The position numbers and the translations under genes were made by a program. This document shows, one piece after another, positions 1 through 10,237 of a DNA stretch of 33,898 nt; position 1 is the first letter of the stretch, and each line of letters starts with the position of its first letter. Origin of the DNA: Paramacrobiotus richtersi (taxonomy: Eukaryota; Tardigrada; Eutardigrada; Parachela; Macrobiotidae); assembly GCA_034698045.1 (NCBI GenBank), contig JAQGAU010000226.1, positions 1 through 33,898 on the forward strand. Reading direction: 5' to 3'. Below the pieces are notes generated by a model that saw only the letters and a list, made by a program, of their open reading frames with translations, did no database searches and was not told the origin of the DNA.

Positions 1-1
1 A

Positions 2-226
2 AGAATAAACGATGACTTTGCTTTCGCTACCTACCGGGCATCGCTCATACCACTCGGTCTGATCGCCCAACACACCCGGATGGCCGTCGTGGAGGTGTTC
101 CCCGATGTCATGATACCGGAAAATCTTGCCGCTACATGGATGAACGTTGCATTTGTAGTAGATCTTCTCATTCTAATCAACAAACGAAATCTCGGTCTGT
201 CCACACAGGTAATCATTCTCGAATAA
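2..226 (+). CDS. Unknown protein, partial 3' exon at window edge
   Basis: An open frame enters from the left edge with no stop and runs to CAG at 206-208, which is followed by GTAATC, a possible splice donor. If it is not spliced it continues six codons to TAA at 224-226. The translation is regular and partly hydrophobic (for example ASLIPLGLIAQHTR and MNVAFVVDLLILINK), and the GC content is higher than in the bases just downstream, which suggests coding. I do not recognise the family. Its 3' end overlaps the tiny proposed last exon of the minus-strand gene at 173-196, so the two genes would be tail to tail with overlapping ends, or that small exon is wrong. The start and most of the gene lie outside the window. 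Confidence 0.45.
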   Translation, partial: RINDDFAFATYRASLIPLGLIAQHTRMAVVEVFPDVMIPENLAATWMNVAFVVDLLILINKRNLGLSTQVIILE

Positions 227-2237
227 TTATCATTCTTGATAAATGTCATTCTGCAACGGGACTGCAATCTCACCTGCATAAATGCTCGAATGGTCACTTT
301 TTCGGCAATAAGCTGGCTGGGGAACGGTTGGTCAAGTTTTTTGGTCCAATCCGGGAACTTTTTTCGGGAGTTAAGATGCTTGATGTACTCCTTATCCTCT
401 TTCTGTAGAAAACGGATATTCACGGAACAATTACGCATTTCAAACAACCAAATGCATATAACATTCCACTCAGGGAACATTAAACTATTAAACAGAAAAT
501 ATCGCTGTTGTGTTGTCACGTTCAGAAAAAATGAACCGCACGCAAACTTTAATTTAGATAAATGTACTATCAAGAACTTACTAACATAACTTTAGATATA
601 ATAAGTTCTTGGCACCAGTAAATGCAATTAAAACTGCGTTAGCTCGGATAGAAACATTTCCGAATTACTTAAATGACATGGAAACTGAAGTTAAGTGACA
701 ACAAAGAAATAAGATGAATGCAGTAATATACCGGGAAAATCCACATTAACAACAGATGCTCGTTGTCGTACTACTGGTAGGCAAGGATACGGAAATTACC
801 GTAACAACCACACCATCAAAATCCTCGTACTCCTCTTCGTCGTCTTCATCGTCCAGCCGACAGCACAGAGCCGTTTCCATTTTACCATCGTACTCCTTAT
901 GCTTAGTCCTCAGATGGTCGGCCAGAATCCCGCTGTACGGATCATACACGACAGCCTCGCACTCGCCTGGTCGGCCGTTGACCACATTGCAGGCGGCCGG
1001 GCAGGGGCAGACGAAGTTCAGCTGGACGTTGTACAGGTTATGCCTGGCTTCCATGTGCTCCTTCATTAGCTGCGGCGCATATGCACGGAACGTTCCACAC
1101 CCAGTACCCTCAAAGGGGCACAGCACTGGTTCCAGCAGCATCTGCGACCAATTTGAATTATTGTTGAAGGTAATCCTTACCTCGACTGCTTCACTTTCAC
1201 ACGTTCATCTTTACTGAACAGATTCCAGATTTTCAGCACCATGCTTGACTTTTTATTTACCACTACATTTTTCTTATTGGAAATCACTTTGCTTTATTTA
1301 CTTCGAGCCTTAGCAAATGAGCTGCGTACTTGCCGTTCTGAACGTGATATCGGTAAATTCCACACTTTAATTTTCCCCCTTTTTATTTGGCCAGAATGGT
1401 GGTTGCTTACCCTAGGACTTCCCATCACTAAAACGTGTGTCGCCTGTTGTGAGGATCGAATAATCAGTTTATCCTCGGCGAATCCTTTAATGGACACCTG
1501 TAAATCAGGTCGCTGTACTTCCGAGCAGAGTTTCTACAATAGGGGCAGAAGCAAATTCATAAATTCAGTGTCAAGAGGCACGTGGAAATAAAACCAACTA
1601 CAACAATTACAATTAATTATATAGATAATAAAAATAATAACACCTCCGTATAACACCTTCATATCTAGTTCTGCCATGAAGGTTATTATAGTCTAATTTA
1701 CCCCCAGTTAAAAATGTAAAACTAAATGTCAGTACTACAGTGCTTAGCTGCGAAAATCTCGTACTTGTGCAAGAAACTTGTTCGTACATATGTTTATAAG
1801 AATTACTGGAGCACTGTCGTGGCTAACACTCACTGCCTAACAGACCCATACATATTTGAATTAGTACTCAAATAAATACAAATCCAAGTACGATTGTAAG
1901 AATGATAGAATCCCCAATAATACGTTAACATTCTTAACAATCATCATCACAAATCATAAACATACTACTGTAAGTTGTAACTCAGTAACTCACGCAGTTC
2001 TTGGACCAACTCATCAACTTTAACATTTTTCCCAAGCTAATGAAGCTATTCAAACATATTTACCTGCTCCTTTAGAAGAACCTGTAAGCAACCATCATCG
2101 TGCTTGTCCGGGCTGATCGGCAGCGATTCTCCGTCGTTGCTCGCACCAGATCCCAAAATGCTTCGAGAGCCCTGACTGGCCTTACATGCCTTTCCTCCAG
2201 CCACAGGACGACTGTCACTAGTTTTCGTGAATGGCAT
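173..2237 (-). CDS. Zinc-finger-like protein, about five exons
   Basis: Proposed minus-strand exons are 2237-2064 (ATG, 58 codons), 1533-1411 (41), 1141-800 (114), 402-274 (43) and 196-173 (7 plus TAG), all joined in phase 0 for about 263 residues. Donors are GTAAAT, GTAAGC, GTAATT and GTGAGA; acceptors include TTGTAG, GTCGCAG, TTCTACAG and GGACAG. Exon 1 is Ser/Gly-rich. Exon 3 carries two Cys/His clusters that look like divergent zinc-binding units: CPFEGTGC followed by HMEARH, and a Cys-rich CPCPAAC segment followed by HLRTKH. An acidic stretch (DDEDDEEEYEDFD) comes after them. Exon 4 is lysine-rich. Spacing does not match a standard C2H2 finger, so a TRAF/SIAH-like or orphan zinc domain is possible. 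Exon 3 is the surest part; the exon 3 donor and the last exon are weak. Confidence 0.55.
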
Positions 2238-3154
2238 GATTCTTACTATGTCGCAATAAGAATGACGATAAAAATTTCACGTTGAATCAGTGAATCCTCG
2301 ACTGCCCAAAATTTGTCCAGAACTGCTCCAGTGCAACAGTACTGTACTAGCTAGTTTCACCATAAGGATTGTTCGTCTGATTATGTTGATTAATCGAATT
2401 CGCTGTAGCAGCGACAAAATTCTGATTCAAGCATTCAGATAAGCTGCGAGGCGATCCTATGACTGGGGGCGTAAGTATGACTGGCTGCGTAACGTGCATC
2501 TTGCCGATTCTTGCGTCATACTACGCATATGTTCAGTACTCTAATGCATAGAGGTCGGAACGTTACCAGCAAAGCTCAACGAGCTCTGTCGAACTGGATT
2601 CATTTTTGCGCTGTTCTTAATATGTGCACTGATTTTATGCCGCTTCAGACGTATTGGCTCCCCGAGTTTGGCTGCGAAATTTCATCTTTTTCGCCAACAG
2701 ATGAGTTTCAAGGTCGAGCGAGCCAAATAATTAACCAACCATGACACTAAAAATTCGGTTCACATGTTGTTTGGTTTCAAAGAGTCCACTATACGGCATT
2801 CAGTTTCGTCAATTTTACTAGTATCTGTGGCTGCGCCAAACTCCTGTTCATAATGGCACTGACGGTATATGGGCAAAAGTCCACAAAAATGCTGCAGTGT
2901 GTGCTAGTACAAACTGCGAGCCGTTCATGCGTCGAAAACTGCACTACCGGCGGTGCTCAGGTGTACTTAGTCGGTTAACCGTGACCTGCACATCCTGAAT
3001 AAAACGCTACACTTGATAGCCATGGGTGATCGCATTTGTTTTTACTTTCTAGCAACAGTTGCGCAATGATTACCATACTTGAACTTGACGCTTGCATTGG
3101 TAGTCAGCTCGCTCATAACCAGTCTAATCCAATGAAGCCAATGGGATCAGTACT
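2238..3154. other. Intergenic region, 5' flank of the FkbM-like gene
   Basis: I see no convincing gene. From about 2770 the DNA resembles the flank of the pseudogene near 9855 onward, for example GCTGCAGTGT, GCACTACCGGCG and AGCCATGGGTGATCGCATTT shared in order. This marks the left part of a segmental duplication and may hold the promoter of the gene starting at 3155. Confidence 0.6.
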
Positions 3155-5093
3155 ATGTTTCCCAAAGCAATACGCGGTTTTGCAAAATTGGTAATCATAT
3201 ACGCATCAAGTTTTGTACTCGGAACATTCTTTGCGTTTTCTACCCATTTGCGCAAAGACCTCTTCACGGTAAGTTTCCGCCGACAAAATTAAATATTGTA
3301 AACTCGTTCATTATTGGCTTTTCAGACAGTCCCGTCCCCCGGAAACGGCTCCTCCAGTGAATGCCACTTACAATTTATCGAATATCATAGCAGTGATTTC
3401 GAAGAGTTATGGGCAAAGAATGTCGAACAATGGGAGAGTGATCCTTGCAAACTGTTGCCAGATCAAAGACACAAAGCAAAAGCATGGATTAATTACTCAG
3501 TTCCCGCCCAGAACGCTGCTTCAGGTTCTACACCTCCTTCCGATGTATTCAGCATGTTCAAGTACAGAAATACCTGCAACAATCAAATGGAAAACGTGTA
3601 TATTGAACCCTTGGCGTTTATCACCAGACATCCGTTCGTATGTGCCGGTGCGTCCAAAATAAAGGACAAGCTTAAGAAGAATTTGTATAAGTATTTGCCG
3701 GATAAGACATATATTGTGATTGACTGGAACATGCCCCGTGGAAAAGCCTTGTATTTTGATCTCGGCGCTAGCTTCTATGACAGAGGCGCAGGTACTGTAA
3801 TTAACACTTATATGTTACAGCAGTTTATATTCAAATCCTGGACGGAAATTAACCATGCATAACTGAAAGTTACGCACGTCTTTATAGTTCCAGACGGTAT
3901 ATCACACAAGAGTGACCATGAATAATTAAGCATTTGGTACAACATGATTGCTCACAAAAATCAGCTGTATACCTGGCATAACATAAAAACAGTCATTACA
4001 GACGTTAGTTTTTCACTGGGCGTTTCCGGATTCCGTGACTTCACTGCTTTATACCCCTTTGGAATTTTGGGAAGCTGCGAGCTAACCTTGCACATATGGG
4101 AAATACTGAATGCATATCACCTACATTGTACATTGTGTAGCGTAGGAGCTAATATAATTTAGTAACTATTATTAAGTAATTGTTCTCCTGATTACTAGCG
4201 AGAGGCTTAAGATAAGGTCAAGAAATCTAAAGATCCAGTCCATTTGCATTGTTTACTCTGTATTCAGTATACAATAGAGTCCATAGAGGATATATGTACG
4301 TTTGTAGAGTAAACAATGCAGTTATTCTCTTAGTTATTCTATATTATTCTCTTAGTTACTAGCTAGCGGCTTCGCTCTGATTATACCGTGACGGCCAAAG
4401 CGCCAAGCAAACAAGACAATGATAATTATGTTGTTAAACAGATCTCTAAAAGGCTTGCTATGTGTACCACATTATTGTGCATTTATGGCGTGATTTGGTC
4501 TCGACTCTACCGAAACAGTGATATTGATGTTGATAATGCAGCAGGTACCAGTTATACTGATAACAGTTATAGTTTTTTTCCTTTTAAGCAAGTGCGAAAC
4601 CTATTACGCGTTTCAGAGTTGTTGTTTTACAGGTGGCAACAGCCCGCAATGGATGGTTGACCAATATGCTAAACGTGGCGTACACTTCGACCGCATCTTC
4701 GGTTGGGAAGCCAAACAGTCCAACGCCACCGATGTGTTCGCCGCCATTCCAGGATACCTTCACCACAAGTACCACTGGTACAATTTTCCTATAATCTGCG
4801 AAGAAAACAGTGATCGAAACCCTTGGACAATTTTATCACGCGTGGCTGTCCCGGAGGATTACGTCGTGGTCAAGGTCGACATCGATACTCCCGGCATCGA
4901 AAATGCACTGGTGCAGCAGTTGATCAAGAATGCATCTTTGAATTCTCTAGTGGATGAGCTTTACTTTGAGCACCATGTTAATGTGACGATTATGGCGGAG
5001 TTTTGGGGAAATTTAAATCTGACTTTGAGCGATACATTCGATGTTTTCTTGGCATTGAGACGGCTTGGGATCCGTGCACATTCTTGGGTTTAA
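3155..5093 (+). CDS. FkbM-like SAM methyltransferase, type II membrane protein
   Basis: Three exons, 3155-3268, 3326-3791 and 4633-5093, encode 346 residues. Donors are ACG|GTAAGT and GCAG|GTACTG; acceptors are TTTTCAG and TTTTACAG, with phases 0 and 1. Residues 7-30 form a signal anchor, so the enzyme should face the Golgi or ER lumen. The SAM-binding glycine loop is FDLGAS (182-187) followed by GAGGNS across the second junction; WEAK (about 218-221) supplies an acidic residue typical of the second strand; VDIDTPGIE (275-283) matches the position of the FkbM motif and is followed by YFEHH (304-308). FkbM-type enzymes O-methylate sugars or other small substrates, but the acceptor here is unknown. 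The ATG at 3155 is chosen because upstream ATGs at 3132 and 3141 are out of frame. A decayed paralogue lies at 10238-12002. Exon structure is well supported; the substrate is not. Confidence 0.85.
3792..4632 (+). other. Intron 2 of the FkbM-like gene, with short repeats
   Basis: An 841-base AT-rich intron. It contains a perfect 14-base inverted repeat, GCATTGTTTACTCT at 4246-4259 against its reverse complement at 4306-4319, with a 46-base loop, and a direct repeat of TTATTCTCTTAGTTA at 4322-4336 and 4344-4358. No nested gene is seen. The matching intron of the pseudogene is shorter and has different repeats. Confidence 0.75.
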
Positions 5094-7647
5094 ACTGGAG
5101 ATATAGATGACTGTCAACGGACATAGTATTATCCTTTAGTTCGTACTCCGCGTTTCTCCATCAGCCAGACAGTTCAAGTAGGTAGCTTCCCTTAAAGTCT
5201 ACAAAGTATCTTGCTTCAGAATATACAACGTAATGAGCAACTGGCATATCGACTTTCTTCTTCGCAGTTTTTGAACGGTTTCGAAGATTATGTACTTACG
5301 ACGATAGTTCGCAGCCGGTTTCAGTGTTTTGCCACTTTTCGAACCATAGATGATCATGTTGAGAAAGTCATGCTCTTTTTTTAGTGTACCAACTTACCAT
5401 ATTCGTGCAACAGTGAAAACGTAACTAGGTAAACAAGCAAATTTATTACTTTTTGATTGGCCCGTGTTCTGCCGCACTTACCGGCTAACCACGCACTTAC
5501 ACGCTCTCTTTGTCAGTTCACAGATTGAAGAGCGCAGTGATAGGCACTGCAGGAATGGGCAGCAGTTACTGTTTGCAGGTTAAAGCACACTGTGGATTGA
5601 CGACGTGGTATTACTTACGGTTATTGCGTCACCTCGCTGTCTGTAATGATGTAAGTCGTCATGAAAGAGAAAGCAGCCCAGCGGTTCTAGATAAAACGCT
5701 TGACTGACCATACACACATCATATGGATGAACGATTCACATAAACCGCATGTGCACTGCCGATCTAAACGTCATGTGCTTACGTAATCCGGCCTGTACAG
5801 TAAAACCTGTCTGCTACATACACCGTATAATAAACACACCCGCAAATTAAATACACTTTTTTTTGAACCGGCGCGTCTCGTTGACTGTAAATATGTACAC
5901 CCTGCGTAGCAAATACACCTGAATATTAAATACGCTTTCGTCTGTACCGTGGGTGTATGTAGTATACAAGTTTTACTATATACTACACTGGCTTCCGGGC
6001 GTTCCGACAGGCTGCATGCAAGCGGATCACGTATGTAAGTACACTATCTCTACAAGAAACTGACTTGCCCGTACTTTTGTATTACGAGCCGTGTAGCACT
6101 GCGGGAGCCCGTGCGGGGTATTTGCCGTGGCTTATGATGTGAAACGTATTTCCAGATTCAGTCTAAAAAAGATGCGACTGCATCTTCGGAAGGGCTGAGT
6201 GGACATAAGCTGAGATTTGCACGGTCTCCTAGTGGAAGAGAGCGCAGTCGTTTCCACAAAGAGCCTAATTACCGGGGGTCTTGAAAAACTGAAATCGAGA
6301 TAAACAGAAGCTATTGTTGTAGAGTTTTCCTTATAAGTTATAACTACCGACGTTCGCAACAAGAGAAATAAAATTTTGTCAAGGTGGTGTGTGTAGCCGC
6401 AAGCTATCCAAAGTCTTCTGCCCGAAGGGGGTAGGAATAGCTAGAAGGTGGTGCAAGGGAGTGAGAGTATTTAAAGGCGACGCATGCGAATTTCATTAAA
6501 AACAGGGGAAGAGTATGCTAAATATACTTACATGGTGAAAGGTCGTGAGAACAGCCAAAAAGGGGTGCGTTGTGGTGAAAGTAGTCATTCCCTTATGACA
6601 AACATCGTATTATTATTGTTAATATATTGCAGCAGCCAAACCTTTTAATAACTGAGTTTATAGTTTATACAGACTATTGGAAATTTCTGGAGTTTTGAAT
6701 TTCATTATTTTGCAGGTTCGGTTTTAGTTTAGGAAATTAGGTAGTTACAGTGGGAATTGATCGCATAACTACGATTTTAAAGGCAGCCGTATTTCCACCA
6801 GGCTGGTGAGCAAATCTTTTAATATGGATCTAGTGCTAGGCTGTGCTGGTGTCAGCGGTATGGTAGGTACGTTACCGTACTTATTAAATTTTTGTACAAC
6901 ATAAACCTAGCTACAGACTGTACATGCAGTATACTGTATCATTATAATGTTTTACTCTTGTTGTGTTTTTTTTGGTGTGCTCTTTGTCAGTAAACTGAAG
7001 TACAGAAAATCAGGGAGTTTGTTTTTTGTGTATTGCTTATTGTTTAGACTACACCGGGATGTTATCACAACTGCAGTTATAACATAGTTTGCACTTTTAT
7101 GTGACTGAAACAATTTTATAAGCAAAAGCGAAAAGATGCAGTTCGAATTGTGTGATTCACGGCACGGTTTGACATCAGACGTAAGTTGTGAAAGCGCGTG
7201 TATTTCACCAATAATGAAAGATATCCCTCCATCAGAAAACCGTTTCGGAATCGGCAGCGACAGGTACAGTACGATACAAAAGGCTTATTCGGAATATTAT
7301 GGTTATTTGTACATGTGATGCATACCATGCGTCAAACCTGTGTCGGTAATTAATGCTATGGTCGTAATTAATAGTCGTGATGATGCGCGCTGTTGTTCCA
7401 GATGAAACACCTCACTAACCGTACGCACGGATGGACCAGTTATGTTTATGTCAGACGTCAGAGTAACGTGAGCCGTAAATGTAGTAACAATCGAAACGTG
7501 CTGCAAGGCATTCAATTTGCATACAGCGTATAACGTCGGGAGAACCTTAGTTTGTGATCTTTTTTTATGATTAGGTTAAGTAAAAACTTGATAAAATACT
7601 TTAACTCCAGCGTGTTCATTCGAATATCACTTATACCGGAAAGAAAC
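5094..7647. other. Intergenic region with an orphan copy of GT92 upstream sequence
   Basis: No supported gene. Similarity to the pseudogene 3' flank ends near 5126. From about 5600 to 5835 the DNA matches the upstream region of the GT92 gene at 16976, with shared stretches such as GTTCTA(G/A)ATAAAAC and CGTATAATAAAC (the other copy has CGGATAATAAAC), yet no GT92 reading frame follows. Two related units beginning near 5834 and 5914, each reading ACACCnGnAnATTAAATAC, form a short direct repeat. Between 6000 and 7380 I see only short, unconvincing open frames. From about 7390 to 7560 lies the proximal upstream region of the GT92 gene at 7648. Confidence 0.55.
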
Positions 7648-8775
7648 ATGCAGTTAAACATGTTTATATTTGTTATTTATACGCACACTGCCATGATCAG
7701 CGATGTTGCTGCAAGCACTGGAAAATATTTCCTAACCGCATGCGCCATGATCCGCAACGAAATGAGCGTCATCCTGGAATGGATCGAATTCCACCGCATA
7801 CAGGGCGTAGACCACTTCATCTTTTACGAAGACGAAAGCACTGACGATATCTACTTGCTTCCCCGTCTGTATTCCGATCTCGGTTATCCGGATTTGGTGG
7901 AAATCTATCCAGTCAACTTTCGCCGCTTTAACAAGCCATCTGGCCGTCGGTTTCCCGACCACGACAGAGGGCAATGGCAGGCACTGAACCACTGTAACAC
8001 TCGAATGAGAAACGTCTCCGAGTGGTTGCTCATCACCGATGTTGATGAATTCATGTTCTCCCCGAAATTCGGGACGATTCGGAGCTATTTGCAACACCAA
8101 ACAAAGAACAGCACAAGGGAAGTCAATGTTCAAGTAGTTCGATTTGGGACATCTGGAGTTTTAAAAGAGAACCGGGTCCGATTGGCACTAGATCCCTACT
8201 CAAACAACGTGACGGTTGTCAGGGAAAATTTTAACGATAATTTACTGCTTTCTTCCCGGAATCACAAACGTGCACCGTATCCGGAATTGGACAAAGAGTA
8301 CAAGCGACAGTATAAGGAGATATGCGCACCAACTGCGCAGACGCCGCGACATTGGTGCACACACGGCCTAAGTAAATCGATTTGGCGGCCGGACAAATGT
8401 AGCTTGGCTGGTGTGCATCTTTGCCATGAGGCGCGGGCGATAAGCGGTAAGCGAAAGGCGATAAGCGGTCACCCAGTGCACCCGTCGGTCGAAGAACTGC
8501 GAGTTAATCATTACATATTCCGCTCAATGGAGCACATGAAGAATTTGCCGAATCATGGAGCAACTGGATGGTTGTCGAATAAGCTCACGACATTTCAAAA
8601 TTTCGATGACACTTGGTTTTCGAGCGTGCACGACACTTCTGTTGACCGGTATACCGAGGAGCTTTCATCCAGGTTAGACACTTTTCCCACTGTCATGATA
8701 AATGGCACACACTCAAGACCCGATATAGCTGGATCGCTTGTGTATCCATATACTGCGCGCAGTTATACAAATTAA
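7648..8775 (+). CDS. GT92 (DUF23-like) glycosyltransferase
   Basis: One uninterrupted frame of 375 residues. Family GT92 enzymes transfer galactose or similar sugars to glycans in the secretory pathway. Seen here: a hydrophobic N-terminal signal (MQLNMFIFVIYTHTAM), the family start CAMIRNE (32-38), EWIEFHRIQGVDHF (44-57), an acidic EDESTDD (61-67), ITDVDEFMF (119-127), which is the likely DxD metal and donor site, the FGTSG block, KSIWRPDK, and a C-terminal VEELRVNHY. An in-frame ATG exists 27 codons earlier at 7567, but the ATG at 7648 aligns with the start of the paralogue at 16976 and gives the better signal sequence. Residues 261-275 hold a small internal duplication (AISGKRKAISG) absent from that paralogue. 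The gene is intronless, unlike the divergent relative at 13150. Family call is strong; donor and acceptor are not known. Confidence 0.9.
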   Translation: MQLNMFIFVIYTHTAMISDVAASTGKYFLTACAMIRNEMSVILEWIEFHRIQGVDHFIFYEDESTDDIYLLPRLYSDLGYPDLVEIYPVNFRRFNKPSGRRFPDHDRGQWQALNHCNTRMRNVSEWLLITDVDEFMFSPKFGTIRSYLQHQTKNSTREVNVQVVRFGTSGVLKENRVRLALDPYSNNVTVVRENFNDNLLLSSRNHKRAPYPELDKEYKRQYKEICAPTAQTPRHWCTHGLSKSIWRPDKCSLAGVHLCHEARAISGKRKAISGHPVHPSVEELRVNHYIFRSMEHMKNLPNHGATGWLSNKLTTFQNFDDTWFSSVHDTSVDRYTEELSSRLDTFPTVMINGTHSRPDIAGSLVYPYTARSYTN

Positions 8776-10237
8776 ATTATCGATTCCTGGAGTACATGGT
8801 TATTTTTTTTCTTTTATTATTATTATCCGTTCTTCTCTGATGGATGGCATGGATGCTTCACTCGAGCGACAACAATAGATAAAAAGAACAAACATGAAAT
8901 TCAATGAGAGACGCTAAAGAAAACAGCGTACAAAAATAACATCAGTTACACGTTAAAACAAGGAAACACGTCTTCCTGTTCCCTGCTTGTATCAACCATC
9001 CCCATAACGCAGATTCCATTCCCTCGCTAAATTTCCACACTTATCCGTTGACGAAGGAATTTCATTGTCCAAGGATTTCCGTTATTCTCTCGGATTCTGC
9101 GCCCAAGTTCCTTCAAGAATGACTTTGCTTGCGTCCTTAACTACCCATCGTCTGAAAGGCAACTGGCTGAACTAAATAGCGGTCCGAGAGTGCAGAGTAT
9201 TGCGTTTCCTTTTCTCGCTCAGTCGCTCTCGTTGGTCAGCGGCGGCTCCACATGTTGAAGAGGTCCGAGCAATATATGAGACCGCAAAAGTATCCGCAAC
9301 CGTGACATCCCAGACGAGGGGCATGCCGGATTTCCAGGGCATCAGGGTTAGTTCATCTTCTCAGATTATTTGTTCACCTGGGTTGTACAACTGATGAGAC
9401 TATGCTAAGTAATCGCTCTCCGGTTGATGCCGGCGACGAAGACTACAGTGTACTGCGTTTAGTACCGAAAGCCCGGCGAAAGGTAACAAAGGCATAAAAC
9501 AGAGCGTATCCCCGACTTGCCGAACTTTTGAGCTGCCTTGAGAGTATACTTCAGTCATACCTGCTTGCTGGTTGTTGATATTGAGTCTAGCTCGCATATA
9601 TCTTTATTTCCTGCTCACTTCTGAACCGCACGGTCGCTTTTCGACTGTAATGTGCTTGTTCTTATAGCTATGGGAAGCTTTCAGAAATTTTCCCGCAAAA
9701 CCCGATCGATCCACATACTGTACACCGTAATGTTGCTAAATCATAAATCCGTTCACTATAGCGGCCAGGTAAAGCCGAACAGTCTCACTTCATGTCATAC
9801 ATTCATACTGCATCTTAGCTTTACGGCTATTCTTAGGAATCTGGTTTAGATTTTTGATTCCAAAAAATCCGCAAGCCAACGTCTTCCAGTTTCGTCAGTT
9901 TTACCCACGTATTCATAATGCCAGTATTAATGACGGCCACAATGTCGGAGCGTGCTACGGTTGTTAGCACACTACTGGCAAAACTCCACAAACATGCTGC
10001 AGTGTAAACTGCGAGCTGTTCATGCCGCAAAACTTGCACTACCGGCGTTGCTCAGGTATTCCGTAGAGGTATCGTAAACAGCACATCCTGCATGAAACGC
10101 TGCACGATAGCCATGGGTGATCGCATTTCTTTGTAGTAATAGCTGCGCAATGATTACCATACCTAAATTTTACGCTTAGTAGTCACCTCGCTAATAGCCA
10201 GTTTAATAATAGCGTTTAATCCCATGGGACCAATACT
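8776..10237. other. Intergenic region
   Basis: No supported gene. The first 1.1 kb is unique to my eye, with small open frames near 9200-9600 that have no recognisable features. From about 9855 to 10237 it matches 2770-3154, the upstream flank of the FkbM-like gene, and so belongs to the duplicated segment. Confidence 0.55.

Larger units (their letters stand above)
2770..5126 (+). repeat. Segmental duplication, copy 1 (intact FkbM-like gene)
   Basis: Direct duplication with about 9855-12036, roughly 7.1 kb apart. Similarity begins before CAGTTTCGTCA(A/G)TTTTAC and ends just after the stop codon at GGACATA. Boundaries are judged by eye and are good to perhaps 20-50 bases. Confidence 0.8.

Noticed and set aside
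756..1217. 153-codon plus-strand frame rich in Ser
   Set aside because: Antisense of the acidic and Cys/His-rich exon; the serine run is the complement of the acidic codons.
1170..1220. Alternative minus-strand exon starting at an ATG near 1220 with donor GAG|GTAAGG
   Set aside because: Its phase does not fit the next exon, and the resulting intron would be only 39 bases; direct joining of the exons at 1411 and 1141 is in phase.
7732..8133. 133-codon minus-strand frame inside the GT92 gene (and the similar one at 17063-17305)
   Set aside because: Exact antisense of the conserved GT92 coding region in both paralogues; it reflects codon composition and has no features of its own.
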